Below are positions 14,587-20,519 of a DNA stretch of 23,627 nucleotides, one piece after another; the stretch's first letter is position 1; every line of letters starts with the position of its first letter. Below the pieces are notes generated by a model. That model ran no database searches. It was given only the letters and a program-made list of their open reading frames with translations, and was not told the origin of the DNA. The stretch is from LGRD01 sp031415135 (GTDB lineage Bacteria > Pseudomonadota > Gammaproteobacteria > Burkholderiales > Burkholderiaceae_C): the NCBI GenBank assembly GCA_031415135.1, contig JANORB010000092.1, forward strand, positions 1 to 23,627, given 5' to 3'. The position numbers and the translations under genes are program-made.

Positions 14587-15705
14587 ATGCTGATCCACGT
14601 TGCTCAGACCCTGCTCGGCGGGCTCTCGCCGCAGACCTTCATGCGCCGGCACTGGCAAAAGAAGCCGTTGCTGATCCGGCAGGCGCTGCCCGGTGTCGTA
14701 CTGCCCGTCACGCGCGCCGGGCTGTTCGAACTGGCGGCCCGCGACGACGTGGAATCACGCTTGATCGTCCGTGATCGGAACGGCTGGCGGCTGCGCCCGG
14801 GGCCGTTCAAGCGGCGCTCGCTGCCCGGCCTCGCACAGCCAGGCTGGACGCTGTTGGTGCAGGGGCTGGACCTCCATGTGGACGCCGCTCACGAGCTGCT
14901 GGCGAAGTTTCGTTTTGTTCCCGACGCGCGGCTTGACGACCTGATGGTCTCGTATGCCACCGACGGTGGTGGCGTGGGCCCGCACTTCGATTCCTACGAC
15001 GTGTTCCTGCTGCAAGTCCAGGGGCGGCGCCGCTGGCGCATCGGCCGGCTCAACGATCCCGAACTGCAGGCCGGCGTGCCGCTCAAGATCCTCTCGAACT
15101 TCAAGGCCGAGCAGGAATGGCTGCTGGAGCCCGGGGACATGCTGTACTTGCCGCCGCGCTGGGCCCACGACGGGGTTGCGGTCGGCGAATGCATGACGTG
15201 CTCGATCGGTTTTCAGGCCCCGGGCCGGCATCGCCTGGCGGTCGACGTGCTGCAAAGAGTGCTCGACACCGCCGAGCCCCCCGAGCTCGAGAATTTGTAT
15301 CGCGACCGGCGCCAGCCGGCGACCAGCGAGCCCGCGCGCATCCCCGATGCGATCGAGGTTTTCGCCACCGACGCCATGGCGCGGCTGCTCGCCGATCCGC
15401 GCGGGCTTGCCTGTGCCATTGGCGAGGTGTTGAGCGACCTGAAATCCAACATCTGGTTTGATGCCGGCTCAGCGCTGCGGCATCATGGCGATGTGCGGCT
15501 GGATCGGCGCACCCGCATGATGTATGACCGCTGGCATGTGTTCGTCAATGGAGAGTCGTACCGTGCCGCCGGGCGCGATGCGACGCTGATGCGGCGCCTG
15601 GCCGACCGGCGCACATTGACCGCGACAGACGCCGAATTGCTCAGCGCCGACGCCCTGGCGCTGCTCGATCAGTGGGCCCAGGCGGGTTGGTTGCACGAGG
15701 CATGA
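14587..15705 (+). CDS. roxA: JmjC/cupin_4 ribosomal oxygenase, RoxA (YcfD)-like
   Basis: A 372-residue cytosolic Fe(II)/2-oxoglutarate oxygenase, essentially the same length as E. coli YcfD/RoxA (373), which hydroxylates an arginine of ribosomal protein uL16. The iron-binding facial triad is visible as His133 and Asp135 in GPHFDSYDVF (131-140) and His194 in PPRWAHDGVA (189-198). The N-terminus (TFMRRHWQKKPLLIRQA, 17-33) is typical of the family, and the C-terminal part would form the dimerisation and winged-helix region. The ATG at 14587 was chosen on length and homology; it lacks a ribosome binding site but follows a -10-like CACAAT. The next gene starts 24 nt after the stop, so they probably form an operon. 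Assignment is firm for family, good for substrate. Confidence 0.9.
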   Translation: MLIHVAQTLLGGLSPQTFMRRHWQKKPLLIRQALPGVVLPVTRAGLFELAARDDVESRLIVRDRNGWRLRPGPFKRRSLPGLAQPGWTLLVQGLDLHVDAAHELLAKFRFVPDARLDDLMVSYATDGGGVGPHFDSYDVFLLQVQGRRRWRIGRLNDPELQAGVPLKILSNFKAEQEWLLEPGDMLYLPPRWAHDGVAVGECMTCSIGFQAPGRHRLAVDVLQRVLDTAEPPELENLYRDRRQPATSEPARIPDAIEVFATDAMARLLADPRGLACAIGEVLSDLKSNIWFDAGSALRHHGDVRLDRRTRMMYDRWHVFVNGESYRAAGRDATLMRRLADRRTLTATDAELLSADALALLDQWAQAGWLHEA

Positions 15706-15729
15706 TCGACGTGGAACAGGAGGCAATCC

Positions 15730-16221
15730 GTGACGACGCCAATCGAACACACGCTGATCAGGTCGCGCAGTGAATTCCACGCGGCGGTGCGCACCGCCTT
15801 TGCCGAGGCGGCGGCTCAGGGCTGCCGTGAAATCTGGCTCAGCGACATCGACTATGCCGATTGGCCGTTGGATGAACCGGCGTTGATCGACAGCCTGACC
15901 GGGTGGGCGAAGCCGTACCGCAAGCTGACCGTGCTGGCGCAGCACTTCGACGAATTTGGCCGCCGCCACGCCAGGTGGGTCGCATGGCGCCGTCATTGGT
16001 CACACGTCGTGGAGTGCCGCGCCAACGTCGAACTTGAAGTCGGAAAGATCCCGACCCTGCTGCTGGCCCCCGGGCTGGTGACGGTGCGGCTGGTGGACCC
16101 GCTTCGCTACCGAGGCAGTGTGTCGCGCGCTGCGTCTGACGCGATCCATGGCCGGGAACTCATTGATGCGGTTTTACAACGCTCTGAGGAAGCTTTCCCG
16201 GTGACAAGTCTCGGCCTCTAG
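15730..16221 (+). CDS. Conserved hypothetical protein (DUF7931-like)
   Basis: A 163-residue soluble protein starting at GTG 15730, a start decided by a perfect AGGAGG at 15718-15723 with 6-nt spacing. The sequence has REIWLSDIDYADWPLDEP, then RKLTVLAQHFDEFGRRHARW and WRRHWSHVVECR, a pattern I associate with the DUF7931 family of beta- and gammaproteobacteria. Part of it loosely recalls phospholipase-D-like folds but I see no HxK motif, so no enzymatic claim is made. It follows the ribosomal oxygenase by 24 nt and is probably cotranscribed. Its stop codon lies inside the 17-bp palindrome at 16218-16234 that controls or marks the next gene. Function unknown. Confidence 0.8.
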   Translation: MTTPIEHTLIRSRSEFHAAVRTAFAEAAAQGCREIWLSDIDYADWPLDEPALIDSLTGWAKPYRKLTVLAQHFDEFGRRHARWVAWRRHWSHVVECRANVELEVGKIPTLLLAPGLVTVRLVDPLRYRGSVSRAASDAIHGRELIDAVLQRSEEAFPVTSLGL

Positions 16222-16234
16222 GGATAGTCCCTAG
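16218..16234. promoter_or_regulatory. 17-bp palindrome, operator candidate
   Basis: CTAGGGA-TAG-TCCCTAG has two perfect 7-bp arms around a 3-bp centre. It starts in the last codons of the preceding gene and ends 6 bp before a consensus TATAAT, so it occupies the -35 and spacer region of the lipoprotein promoter. This position suits a dimeric regulator acting as a repressor or as a spacer-binding activator. The regulator is not encoded nearby. Confidence 0.6.
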
Positions 16235-16240
16235 CCAAGT

Positions 16241-16246
16241 TATAAT
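16241..16246 (+). promoter_or_regulatory. Consensus -10 box of the lipoprotein gene
   Basis: A perfect TATAAT in GC-rich DNA, with transcription expected from about 16253 and a leader of about 117 nt before the ATG at 16370. No good -35 hexamer lies at 16-18 bp spacing, and the palindrome occupies that place, which suggests activator dependence or an alternative arrangement. Confidence 0.65.
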
Positions 16247-16295
16247 TCGAGGCTAGGCGACGAGGCCATCCAGGCTTTGTTTGCCTTCGAGCGTT

Positions 16296-16320
16296 GAGCG
16301 ACTGCCGCAATGCAGTGCTC
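16296..16320 (+). promoter_or_regulatory. Stem-loop in the lipoprotein mRNA leader
   Basis: The arms GAGC(g)ACTGC (16296-16305) and GCAGTGCTC (16312-16320) pair over 9 bp with a single bulged G and a 6-nt loop. The structure lies about 50 nt before the start codon, in the predicted long 5' leader. It lacks a T-run, so it is not a terminator. It could affect mRNA stability or small-RNA binding. Confidence 0.5.
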
Positions 16321-16369
16321 GCATGATGACCGGTTACTCTTTGTTCGACTCTTCTGTTTGAGGAAAAAT

Positions 16370-16732
16370 ATGAAAACGTCAATCCTGTTGGGTTCTTTGC
16401 TTGCCGCCCTGGCGCTGACCGCTTGCGGTGAAAAGAAGGCCCCTGAAGTCGCCGCGCCGGCTGCCGCCACCGCGCCGGTCACCGCCGCTGTGAACCAGGC
16501 CGCTTCCGCTGCCGCCACCGCCGTGACCTCGGCCGTCGATGCCGCCTCCGCTGCGGGCGGTGCCACCGCCGATGCCGCTTCGGCCGCCGCCGGCAAGGCT
16601 GCCGACATGGCCAAGGACGCCGCCGGCAAAGCCGCTGATGCTGCCAAGGACGCCGCCAAGGAAGCCGCTGGCAAGGCGGCAGATGCCGTCAAGGATGCCG
16701 CCGGCAAGGCTGCCGACGCTGTCAAGAAGTAA
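16370..16732 (+). CDS. Small lipoprotein with LEA-like 11-residue Ala/Lys repeats
   Basis: A 120-residue protein with a lipoprotein signal peptide; the lipobox LTAC (16-19) predicts lipidation at Cys19. The next residues (GEKKAPE) do not include an Asp at +2, so outer-membrane sorting is expected. The mature chain is nearly all Ala, Lys, Asp, Gly and Val. From about residue 72 it consists of 11-residue units of the form AAGKAADAxKD, repeated about four times, predicting a long amphipathic helix like group 3 LEA proteins or apolipoprotein repeats. GAGG at 16360-16363 supports the ATG at 16370; an upstream ATG at 16310 has no such support. It has its own TATAAT promoter and terminator. A role in envelope stress or desiccation tolerance is inference only. 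Confidence 0.85.
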   Translation: MKTSILLGSLLAALALTACGEKKAPEVAAPAAATAPVTAAVNQAASAAATAVTSAVDAASAAGGATADAASAAAGKAADMAKDAAGKAADAAKDAAKEAAGKAADAVKDAAGKAADAVKK

Positions 16733-16767
16733 GCCTCGCACCGAGTCGGATTTCTTGACTCGCACTG

Positions 16768-16791
16768 AAGCCGCCTTCGGGCGGCTTTTTT
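16768..16791 (+). terminator. Intrinsic terminator after the lipoprotein gene
   Basis: A GCCGCC-TTCG-GGCGGC hairpin with a stable UUCG tetraloop, extended by two A-T pairs, is followed directly by six T residues (16786-16791). It lies 36 bp after the stop codon. A second small stem CGAGTC/GACTCG (16742-16762) precedes it. Confidence 0.95.
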
Positions 16792-16852
16792 GCGCGCGGT
16801 CGAGGCTGCGGCCTCTCATCGGCGGCCGCCTCTGCGTCTCATCGCGGGGGAG

Positions 16853-17632
16853 TCAACGGTCGATCTCGATCCACGGAAAGCCGATCGCGGCATCGGCGAC
16901 GACGATCTGCTCCACATCCCGGCCCCATGCTGGCGCCAATGCCTGGCGCACCAGTGCCGGGCGGTTGTTTTGCGTGCTCAGGTGCGCGGCCACCAGGTGG
17001 CGCAGGCCGCTGTGCATGCAAGCGGCCAGAACTTCGGCCGACGTGTTGTTTGACAGATGGCCGAAGCGCCCGCCAACGCGGGCCTTCAGCGACGCCGGGT
17101 AACTGCTGGCCGCCAGCAGTGCCGGGTCGTGATTGCATTCCAGGATCAGGGCGTTGCAGTGCTGCAAATGCGCCAGCAGGTGCGGCGTGACGCTGCCCGC
17201 GTCCGTCAACACACCCAGTTGCGCACCGTCGGCCGAACAGCGCAGTTGCAGCGGCTCCTGCGCATCGTGCGGCACCGTGTACGGCTGCAGCAGCAGGGTG
17301 CCGATGGTGATGCCCTGGCCATCGCGGGCGAAGTGCAGCAAGCCCGGCAGCTCAGGCTCGCCGATCGCGCGCCAGGTGCCGCGGCTCATCCACAACGCGA
17401 TGCCGTGGCGGCGCGCCAGGCCGACAGCGCAGCCGATGTGGTCGCCGTGTTCATGGGTGACGAAAATCGCGTCCAGCGTCGCCGGCTCCAGCCCCGCGCG
17501 CGCCGCGCGCAACTCGAACTCGCGGAGCGAAAAGCCGCAGTCGATCAGGACGCGATGGGTGCGGCCCGCGGCATGTGCCTCGACCACGGTGGAGTTGCCG
17601 GCACTGCCGCTGCCGAGGCTGCAAAAGCGCAT
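16853..17632 (-). CDS. MBL-fold metallo-hydrolase (YycJ/WalJ-like)
   Basis: A 259-residue soluble hydrolase of the metallo-beta-lactamase superfamily. The zinc-binding HxHxDH motif is seen as THEHGDH with His60, His62, Asp64 and His65. A third metal-ligand His is likely at about 122 in TVPHDAQEP, and an Asp in LTDAGS (142-147). The N-terminus MRFCSLGSGSAGNST and the segment LILECNHD are typical of the YycJ group, which has been linked to nuclease or DNA-repair functions in other bacteria. The substrate here is unknown. It is the last gene of the dapA-bamC block, 16 bp after bamC. That junction is filled by a GC palindrome and has no usable ribosome binding site. Confidence 0.9.
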   Translation of the reverse strand: MRFCSLGSGSAGNSTVVEAHAAGRTHRVLIDCGFSLREFELRAARAGLEPATLDAIFVTHEHGDHIGCAVGLARRHGIALWMSRGTWRAIGEPELPGLLHFARDGQGITIGTLLLQPYTVPHDAQEPLQLRCSADGAQLGVLTDAGSVTPHLLAHLQHCNALILECNHDPALLAASSYPASLKARVGGRFGHLSNNTSAEVLAACMHSGLRHLVAAHLSTQNNRPALVRQALAPAWGRDVEQIVVADAAIGFPWIEIDR

Positions 17633-17633
17633 G

Positions 17634-17647
17634 GGCGGCGCGCCGCC
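17634..17647. repeat. 14-bp perfect palindrome filling the bamC-hydrolase junction
   Basis: GGCGGCGCGCCGCC occupies nearly the whole 16-bp gap between the bamC stop and the ATG of the hydrolase, exactly where a Shine-Dalgarno would be. It shares the GGCGCGCC core with the palindrome at 6838-6851. Confidence 0.65.
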
Positions 17648-17648
17648 G

Positions 17649-18779
17649 TCACTTCAATTCTTCGACGAGCAAAGCGACGATGCGCTTGCCGGCGTCACCG
17701 TTTTCAGGCGCGCCCTGGGCGTTCAGGACCGAGATGGTGCTGCGCTCCCCTTCGCTCTTGACAGCGACCCGATAGCGCGCCGGCCCGCTGGTTTCTCGCT
17801 TGTCGCTGCTGAACAGCCTGGCCAGAAAGCCTGGCTCGTCCTTGCCGGCGAATGCGGGATCGACGTACCGAACGAAGTACAGCCCCTGGCCGCGGTCGCG
17901 ATCTTCGACGGTGAAGCCGCTGCGGTCCAGCGCCAGGCCGACCCGCCGCCAGGCGCGCTCGAAGCTGTCGTCCATCTGCAGGGCGGCTTCGGGCCGGCCC
18001 TGCAGAACGCGGGCCCGCGCCGGCACCGCGGTCGCGCTGATCACCGCGGCTTTCGCCTGCTCTTCCTTGACGCCCAGCTTGACCATCAGGCGCGCCAGAA
18101 AATCCGCCTCAAGCTGCGTGTCGGCCGGGCGTGCCTCCCAGCCGGTCGAGTCTTTCAGCGCGCCGCGATACACCTCGATCAGGCCGCGGTGGCTGATGTA
18201 GACCTCGGTGCCGGAGGCCGTGCGCTCGACCCGGGTGCGGAACCGGTCGCGTTCACCGGTTGAATACAGGCCGTCGAACACACGCCCGATCGTGTTTCGA
18301 ATGAAGTCGTTCGGCAGCTTGGCGCGATTTTCCGCCCAGTCGGTCTCCATCACCCCGGCGGCAGCCTGATCCAGCGACAGGTTGAAGCCGCTTTCCTTCC
18401 AGAACGACTGCAGTTGCGGCCACAGTTGTTCGGGGGTCAGTGGTGTGATGAGCCAGCGCTGATTGCCCTGGCGCTCGATGCGCAGGTCGCCGACCGACCG
18501 CAGCGCCACCGTGGTCGCCGTCGGCGTCGCGGCCGGGGCGGGCGTTGCCGCCTGGTACGCGGCTGCACTCACCGAACCGCCCTGGCTTTGGTAGCGCGAG
18601 TCGCGCGCCAGTTGAGACAGGTCGGGTGGAATGTCCAGGCCCGGAGTCTTGGTGCCGGCGGAGCGATAGTCGACCTTGTCGCCGGCCACGAAACTTTCGA
18701 CCGACGAACAGGCGGTCAGTGCAAGGGCCAACAACAATCCGGTGGGGATGAGCAGATGCGCTAGGGGGGAACGGGTCAC
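17649..18779 (-). CDS. bamC: Outer membrane beta-barrel assembly lipoprotein BamC
   Basis: A 376-residue lipoprotein subunit of the BAM complex that inserts beta-barrel proteins into the outer membrane. A signal peptide ends in the lipobox LTAC with Cys24. The unstructured lasso-like N-terminal segment (KVDYRSAGTKTPGLDIPPDL), which in E. coli contacts BamD, is recognisable, followed by two helix-grip domains. It is somewhat longer than E. coli BamC (344), mostly in an Ala/Pro/Thr linker. The GTG at 18779 was chosen because GGAG lies 9 nt upstream (18789-18792) and it gives a normal signal peptide; a GTG at 18815 would add 12 residues and has no binding site. It follows dapA by 119 bp, the same order as in E. 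coli. Confidence 0.92.
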   Translation of the reverse strand: MTRSPLAHLLIPTGLLLALALTACSSVESFVAGDKVDYRSAGTKTPGLDIPPDLSQLARDSRYQSQGGSVSAAAYQAATPAPAATPTATTVALRSVGDLRIERQGNQRWLITPLTPEQLWPQLQSFWKESGFNLSLDQAAAGVMETDWAENRAKLPNDFIRNTIGRVFDGLYSTGERDRFRTRVERTASGTEVYISHRGLIEVYRGALKDSTGWEARPADTQLEADFLARLMVKLGVKEEQAKAAVISATAVPARARVLQGRPEAALQMDDSFERAWRRVGLALDRSGFTVEDRDRGQGLYFVRYVDPAFAGKDEPGFLARLFSSDKRETSGPARYRVAVKSEGERSTISVLNAQGAPENGDAGKRIVALLVEELK

Positions 18780-18869
18780 GGGGTGCGTCTCCAATGGGCG
18801 CGGAGCCTGCGCCACAGCGCGGGTCCCGGCCTGTCGATCAAAAGTGGGTGACAGGGATGGGCTGTCCCG

Positions 18870-18886
18870 GCCACGGCGCGTGGCCA
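18870..18886. promoter_or_regulatory. Hairpin between dapA and bamC
   Basis: GGCCACG-GCG-CGTGGCC pairs over 7 bp with a 3-nt loop, 12 bp after the dapA stop on the minus strand. No T-run follows it in the direction of transcription, so it may be a processing or stability element rather than a terminator. Confidence 0.45.
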
Positions 18887-18898
18887 GGTCGGTTGCCG

Positions 18899-19780
18899 CT
18901 AGAGCAATCCGGCCTCAAGAAGTGCTCGCTCCACGGCCGCCTGGCCGGCAGCCGTCAGCGGGGTGATGGGCAGGCGCAGCGTTGCGCCACACAAGCCCAG
19001 GCGCGCCATCGCCCACTTGGTGGGCGCAGGGCTCGATTCGACAAACAGACTCTTGTGCAGCGGCAGCAGTTTCAGGTGCATCGCGGCGGCTTCCCTGGCA
19101 TTGCCGGCAATCGCCGCCATGCACAACGCGTGCATGGCGCGCGGCGCGACGTTGGCCGTGACGCTCACATTGCCATGGCCGCCGAGCAGCATCAGCGCAA
19201 CGGCGGTGCCGTCGTCGCCCGAGTAGATCGAAAACCCGCTCGGCGCCTGCTTGATCAGCCAACAAGCCCGCTCGATGTCGCCGCTGGCTTCCTTGATGCC
19301 GATGATGCCCGGCAGCTGCGCCAATCGAAGCGTCGTCTCGGGCAACATGTCCGCCACCGTTCGGCCGGGCACGTTGTAAAGCACCATCGGAATGTCGACC
19401 GCTTCGGCGATCGCCTTGAAGTGCTGGTAGATGCCTTCTTGCGACGGCCGGTTGTAGTAGGGCACCACCGACAGGCTGCAGTCGGCCCCCACCTTCAGCG
19501 CATAGCGCGACAGTTCGATCGCCTCGGCGGTCGAATTGCCTCCGGTGCCGGCCATCACCGCAATCCGGCCTTTGGCGTGGGCTACGCAGACGCGGATGAT
19601 TTCGCAGTGTTCTTCGACCGTGACCGTGGGCGACTCTCCGGTGGTTCCCACCACGCCGACGCAGTCGGTGCCCTCGGCCACATGCCAGTCGATCAAACGG
19701 CGCAGCGCGGCGTAGTCCACGCTGCCGTCATCAAGCATCGGCGTGATCAGTGCCACGATGCTGCCAACCATGGGTTTCAT
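18899..19780 (-). CDS. dapA: 4-hydroxy-tetrahydrodipicolinate synthase
   Basis: A 293-residue (beta/alpha)8 aldolase that condenses pyruvate with aspartate semialdehyde, the first committed step to diaminopimelate and lysine. The Schiff-base lysine is Lys163 in GIIGIKEASGD (158-168). The catalytic triad members Thr47 (GVVGTTGESPT, 42-52) and Tyr135 (MVLYNVPGR, 132-140) are present, with Arg140 for carboxylate binding. The length matches E. coli DapA (292). AGAGGA (complement of 19787-19792) lies 6 nt before the ATG. A -10-like TAAAAT lies just upstream, so it probably has its own promoter in the 54-bp gap after the methyltransferase gene. bamC is downstream. Confidence 0.97.
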   Translation of the reverse strand: MKPMVGSIVALITPMLDDGSVDYAALRRLIDWHVAEGTDCVGVVGTTGESPTVTVEEHCEIIRVCVAHAKGRIAVMAGTGGNSTAEAIELSRYALKVGADCSLSVVPYYNRPSQEGIYQHFKAIAEAVDIPMVLYNVPGRTVADMLPETTLRLAQLPGIIGIKEASGDIERACWLIKQAPSGFSIYSGDDGTAVALMLLGGHGNVSVTANVAPRAMHALCMAAIAGNAREAAAMHLKLLPLHKSLFVESSPAPTKWAMARLGLCGATLRLPITPLTAAGQAAVERALLEAGLL

Positions 19781-19802
19781 GCGAATTCCTCTGAATCGCG
19801 GG

Positions 19803-19808
19803 ATTTTA
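19803..19808 (-). promoter_or_regulatory. Probable -10 box of dapA inside a small palindrome
   Basis: On the minus strand TAAAAT matches TATAAT at 5/6 and lies 22 bp before the dapA ATG, with the ribosome binding site in between. It is flanked by complementary GCGGG and CCCGC arms (19798-19813). No good -35 was found. Confidence 0.4.
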
Positions 19809-19834
19809 CCCGCCCGAGGGGCGACGGGCGATCG

Positions 19835-20383
19835 CTACAAGGCATGGCGCGCCGGGGCCGGGTGGCTCTCCGCCTCACGAACCGCAGCGATCCGTTGCAC
19901 GAAGCGGTCTGGCGCGCTGAGAAAGCCGTCTTCGAACGCCACCACGCGCAGCCCGCGCGCTGCCGCCAGCAACTCGCCGGGCCTCAGCAAGAACATCGGA
20001 TTCGACGGTTTGCCCACGCTTTCGTTGCCGGCGCAAAAGGTTTCGTAGATCAACACACCACCGTCCGCCACGCTGTCGACGAGCTGCGGCAGCAGTTCGC
20101 GCCACAGATAGTTGGTGACGATGACGGCATCGAAGCGCCGGCCTGCCAGCGGCCAGGGCCCGCCTTCGATGTCGGCCACCATCACCTCGGCGATATCCTG
20201 AAGCGGCTCCAGCATCGCGGCGTCGCGGTCCACACACGTGACCCGGCAGGCGCGCTGTGCAAACCAGCGCACATGCCGACCCGAACCACAGGCCACGTCC
20301 AGCACGCTTGCGCCGGCGGGCACCAGATGCGACCAGCGTTGCACCCACGCCGACGGTGGCAGGCCGGTGTGTGGCGCGGTCAT
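19835..20383 (-). CDS. Class I SAM-dependent methyltransferase
   Basis: A 182-residue soluble protein with a Rossmann-type methyltransferase fold. Motif I, which binds the SAM amino-acid part, is VLDVACGSGRH (27-37), and the acidic residue at the end of beta-2 that binds the ribose is probably Asp52 in VTCVDRDAAML. The core continues as RRFDAVIVTNYLWRELLP and GGVLIYETF, also usual for the fold. The substrate cannot be inferred; relatives include tellurite-resistance TehB-like enzymes, though this is not specific evidence. The ATG at 20383 lies one base after the stop of a 44-residue membrane protein ORF, so translation is presumably coupled. It is the last gene of a three-gene minus-strand unit headed by an MFS transporter. 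Confidence 0.85.
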   Translation of the reverse strand: MTAPHTGLPPSAWVQRWSHLVPAGASVLDVACGSGRHVRWFAQRACRVTCVDRDAAMLEPLQDIAEVMVADIEGGPWPLAGRRFDAVIVTNYLWRELLPQLVDSVADGGVLIYETFCAGNESVGKPSNPMFLLRPGELLAAARGLRVVAFEDGFLSAPDRFVQRIAAVREAESHPAPARHAL

Positions 20384-20384
20384 C

Positions 20385-20519
20385 TCAAAAACAGTTCCAC
20401 AGTTGGTTGGCCAGCGTCACGGCAACGTCGGGGCGCAAGTACGCGGCAAACACCGCCGTCAGCGCCACCGCCAACGCCGCCCAGGGCAGTGCCCGCCTGA
20501 ACTTGAGGCCCGGCTTCAT
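20385..20519 (-). CDS. 44-residue single-pass membrane protein
   Basis: A 45-codon frame in the gap between the MFS transporter and the methyltransferase. Its ATG overlaps the transporter stop codon as ATGA (20519-20516), and its TGA (20387-20385) is one base before the methyltransferase ATG, so it fits the gap exactly. The product begins MKPGLKFRRALPW and has a positively charged start, one hydrophobic helix (about residues 11-28, LPWAALAVALTAVFAAYL) and a short tail ending NQLWNCF. The positive-inside rule predicts a cytoplasmic N-terminus. The junctions and the membrane-segment pattern make a real gene likely despite the short length. I recognise no family. It may assist the transporter or be a conserved hypothetical of this operon. 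Confidence 0.7.
   Translation of the reverse strand: MKPGLKFRRALPWAALAVALTAVFAAYLRPDVAVTLANQLWNCF

Noticed and set aside
16310..16369. Upstream ATG for the lipoprotein adding 20 residues
   Set aside because: It would bury the lipoprotein signal peptide, lies inside the leader stem-loop, and lacks a ribosome binding site.
18780..18815. Longer BamC start at GTG 18815
   Set aside because: No ribosome binding site upstream; the GTG at 18779 has GGAG at 9 nt and yields a normal lipoprotein signal peptide.
18794..20500. 568-codon plus-strand open frame opposite dapA and the methyltransferase
   Set aside because: Spans two well-supported minus-strand genes and shows no domain.
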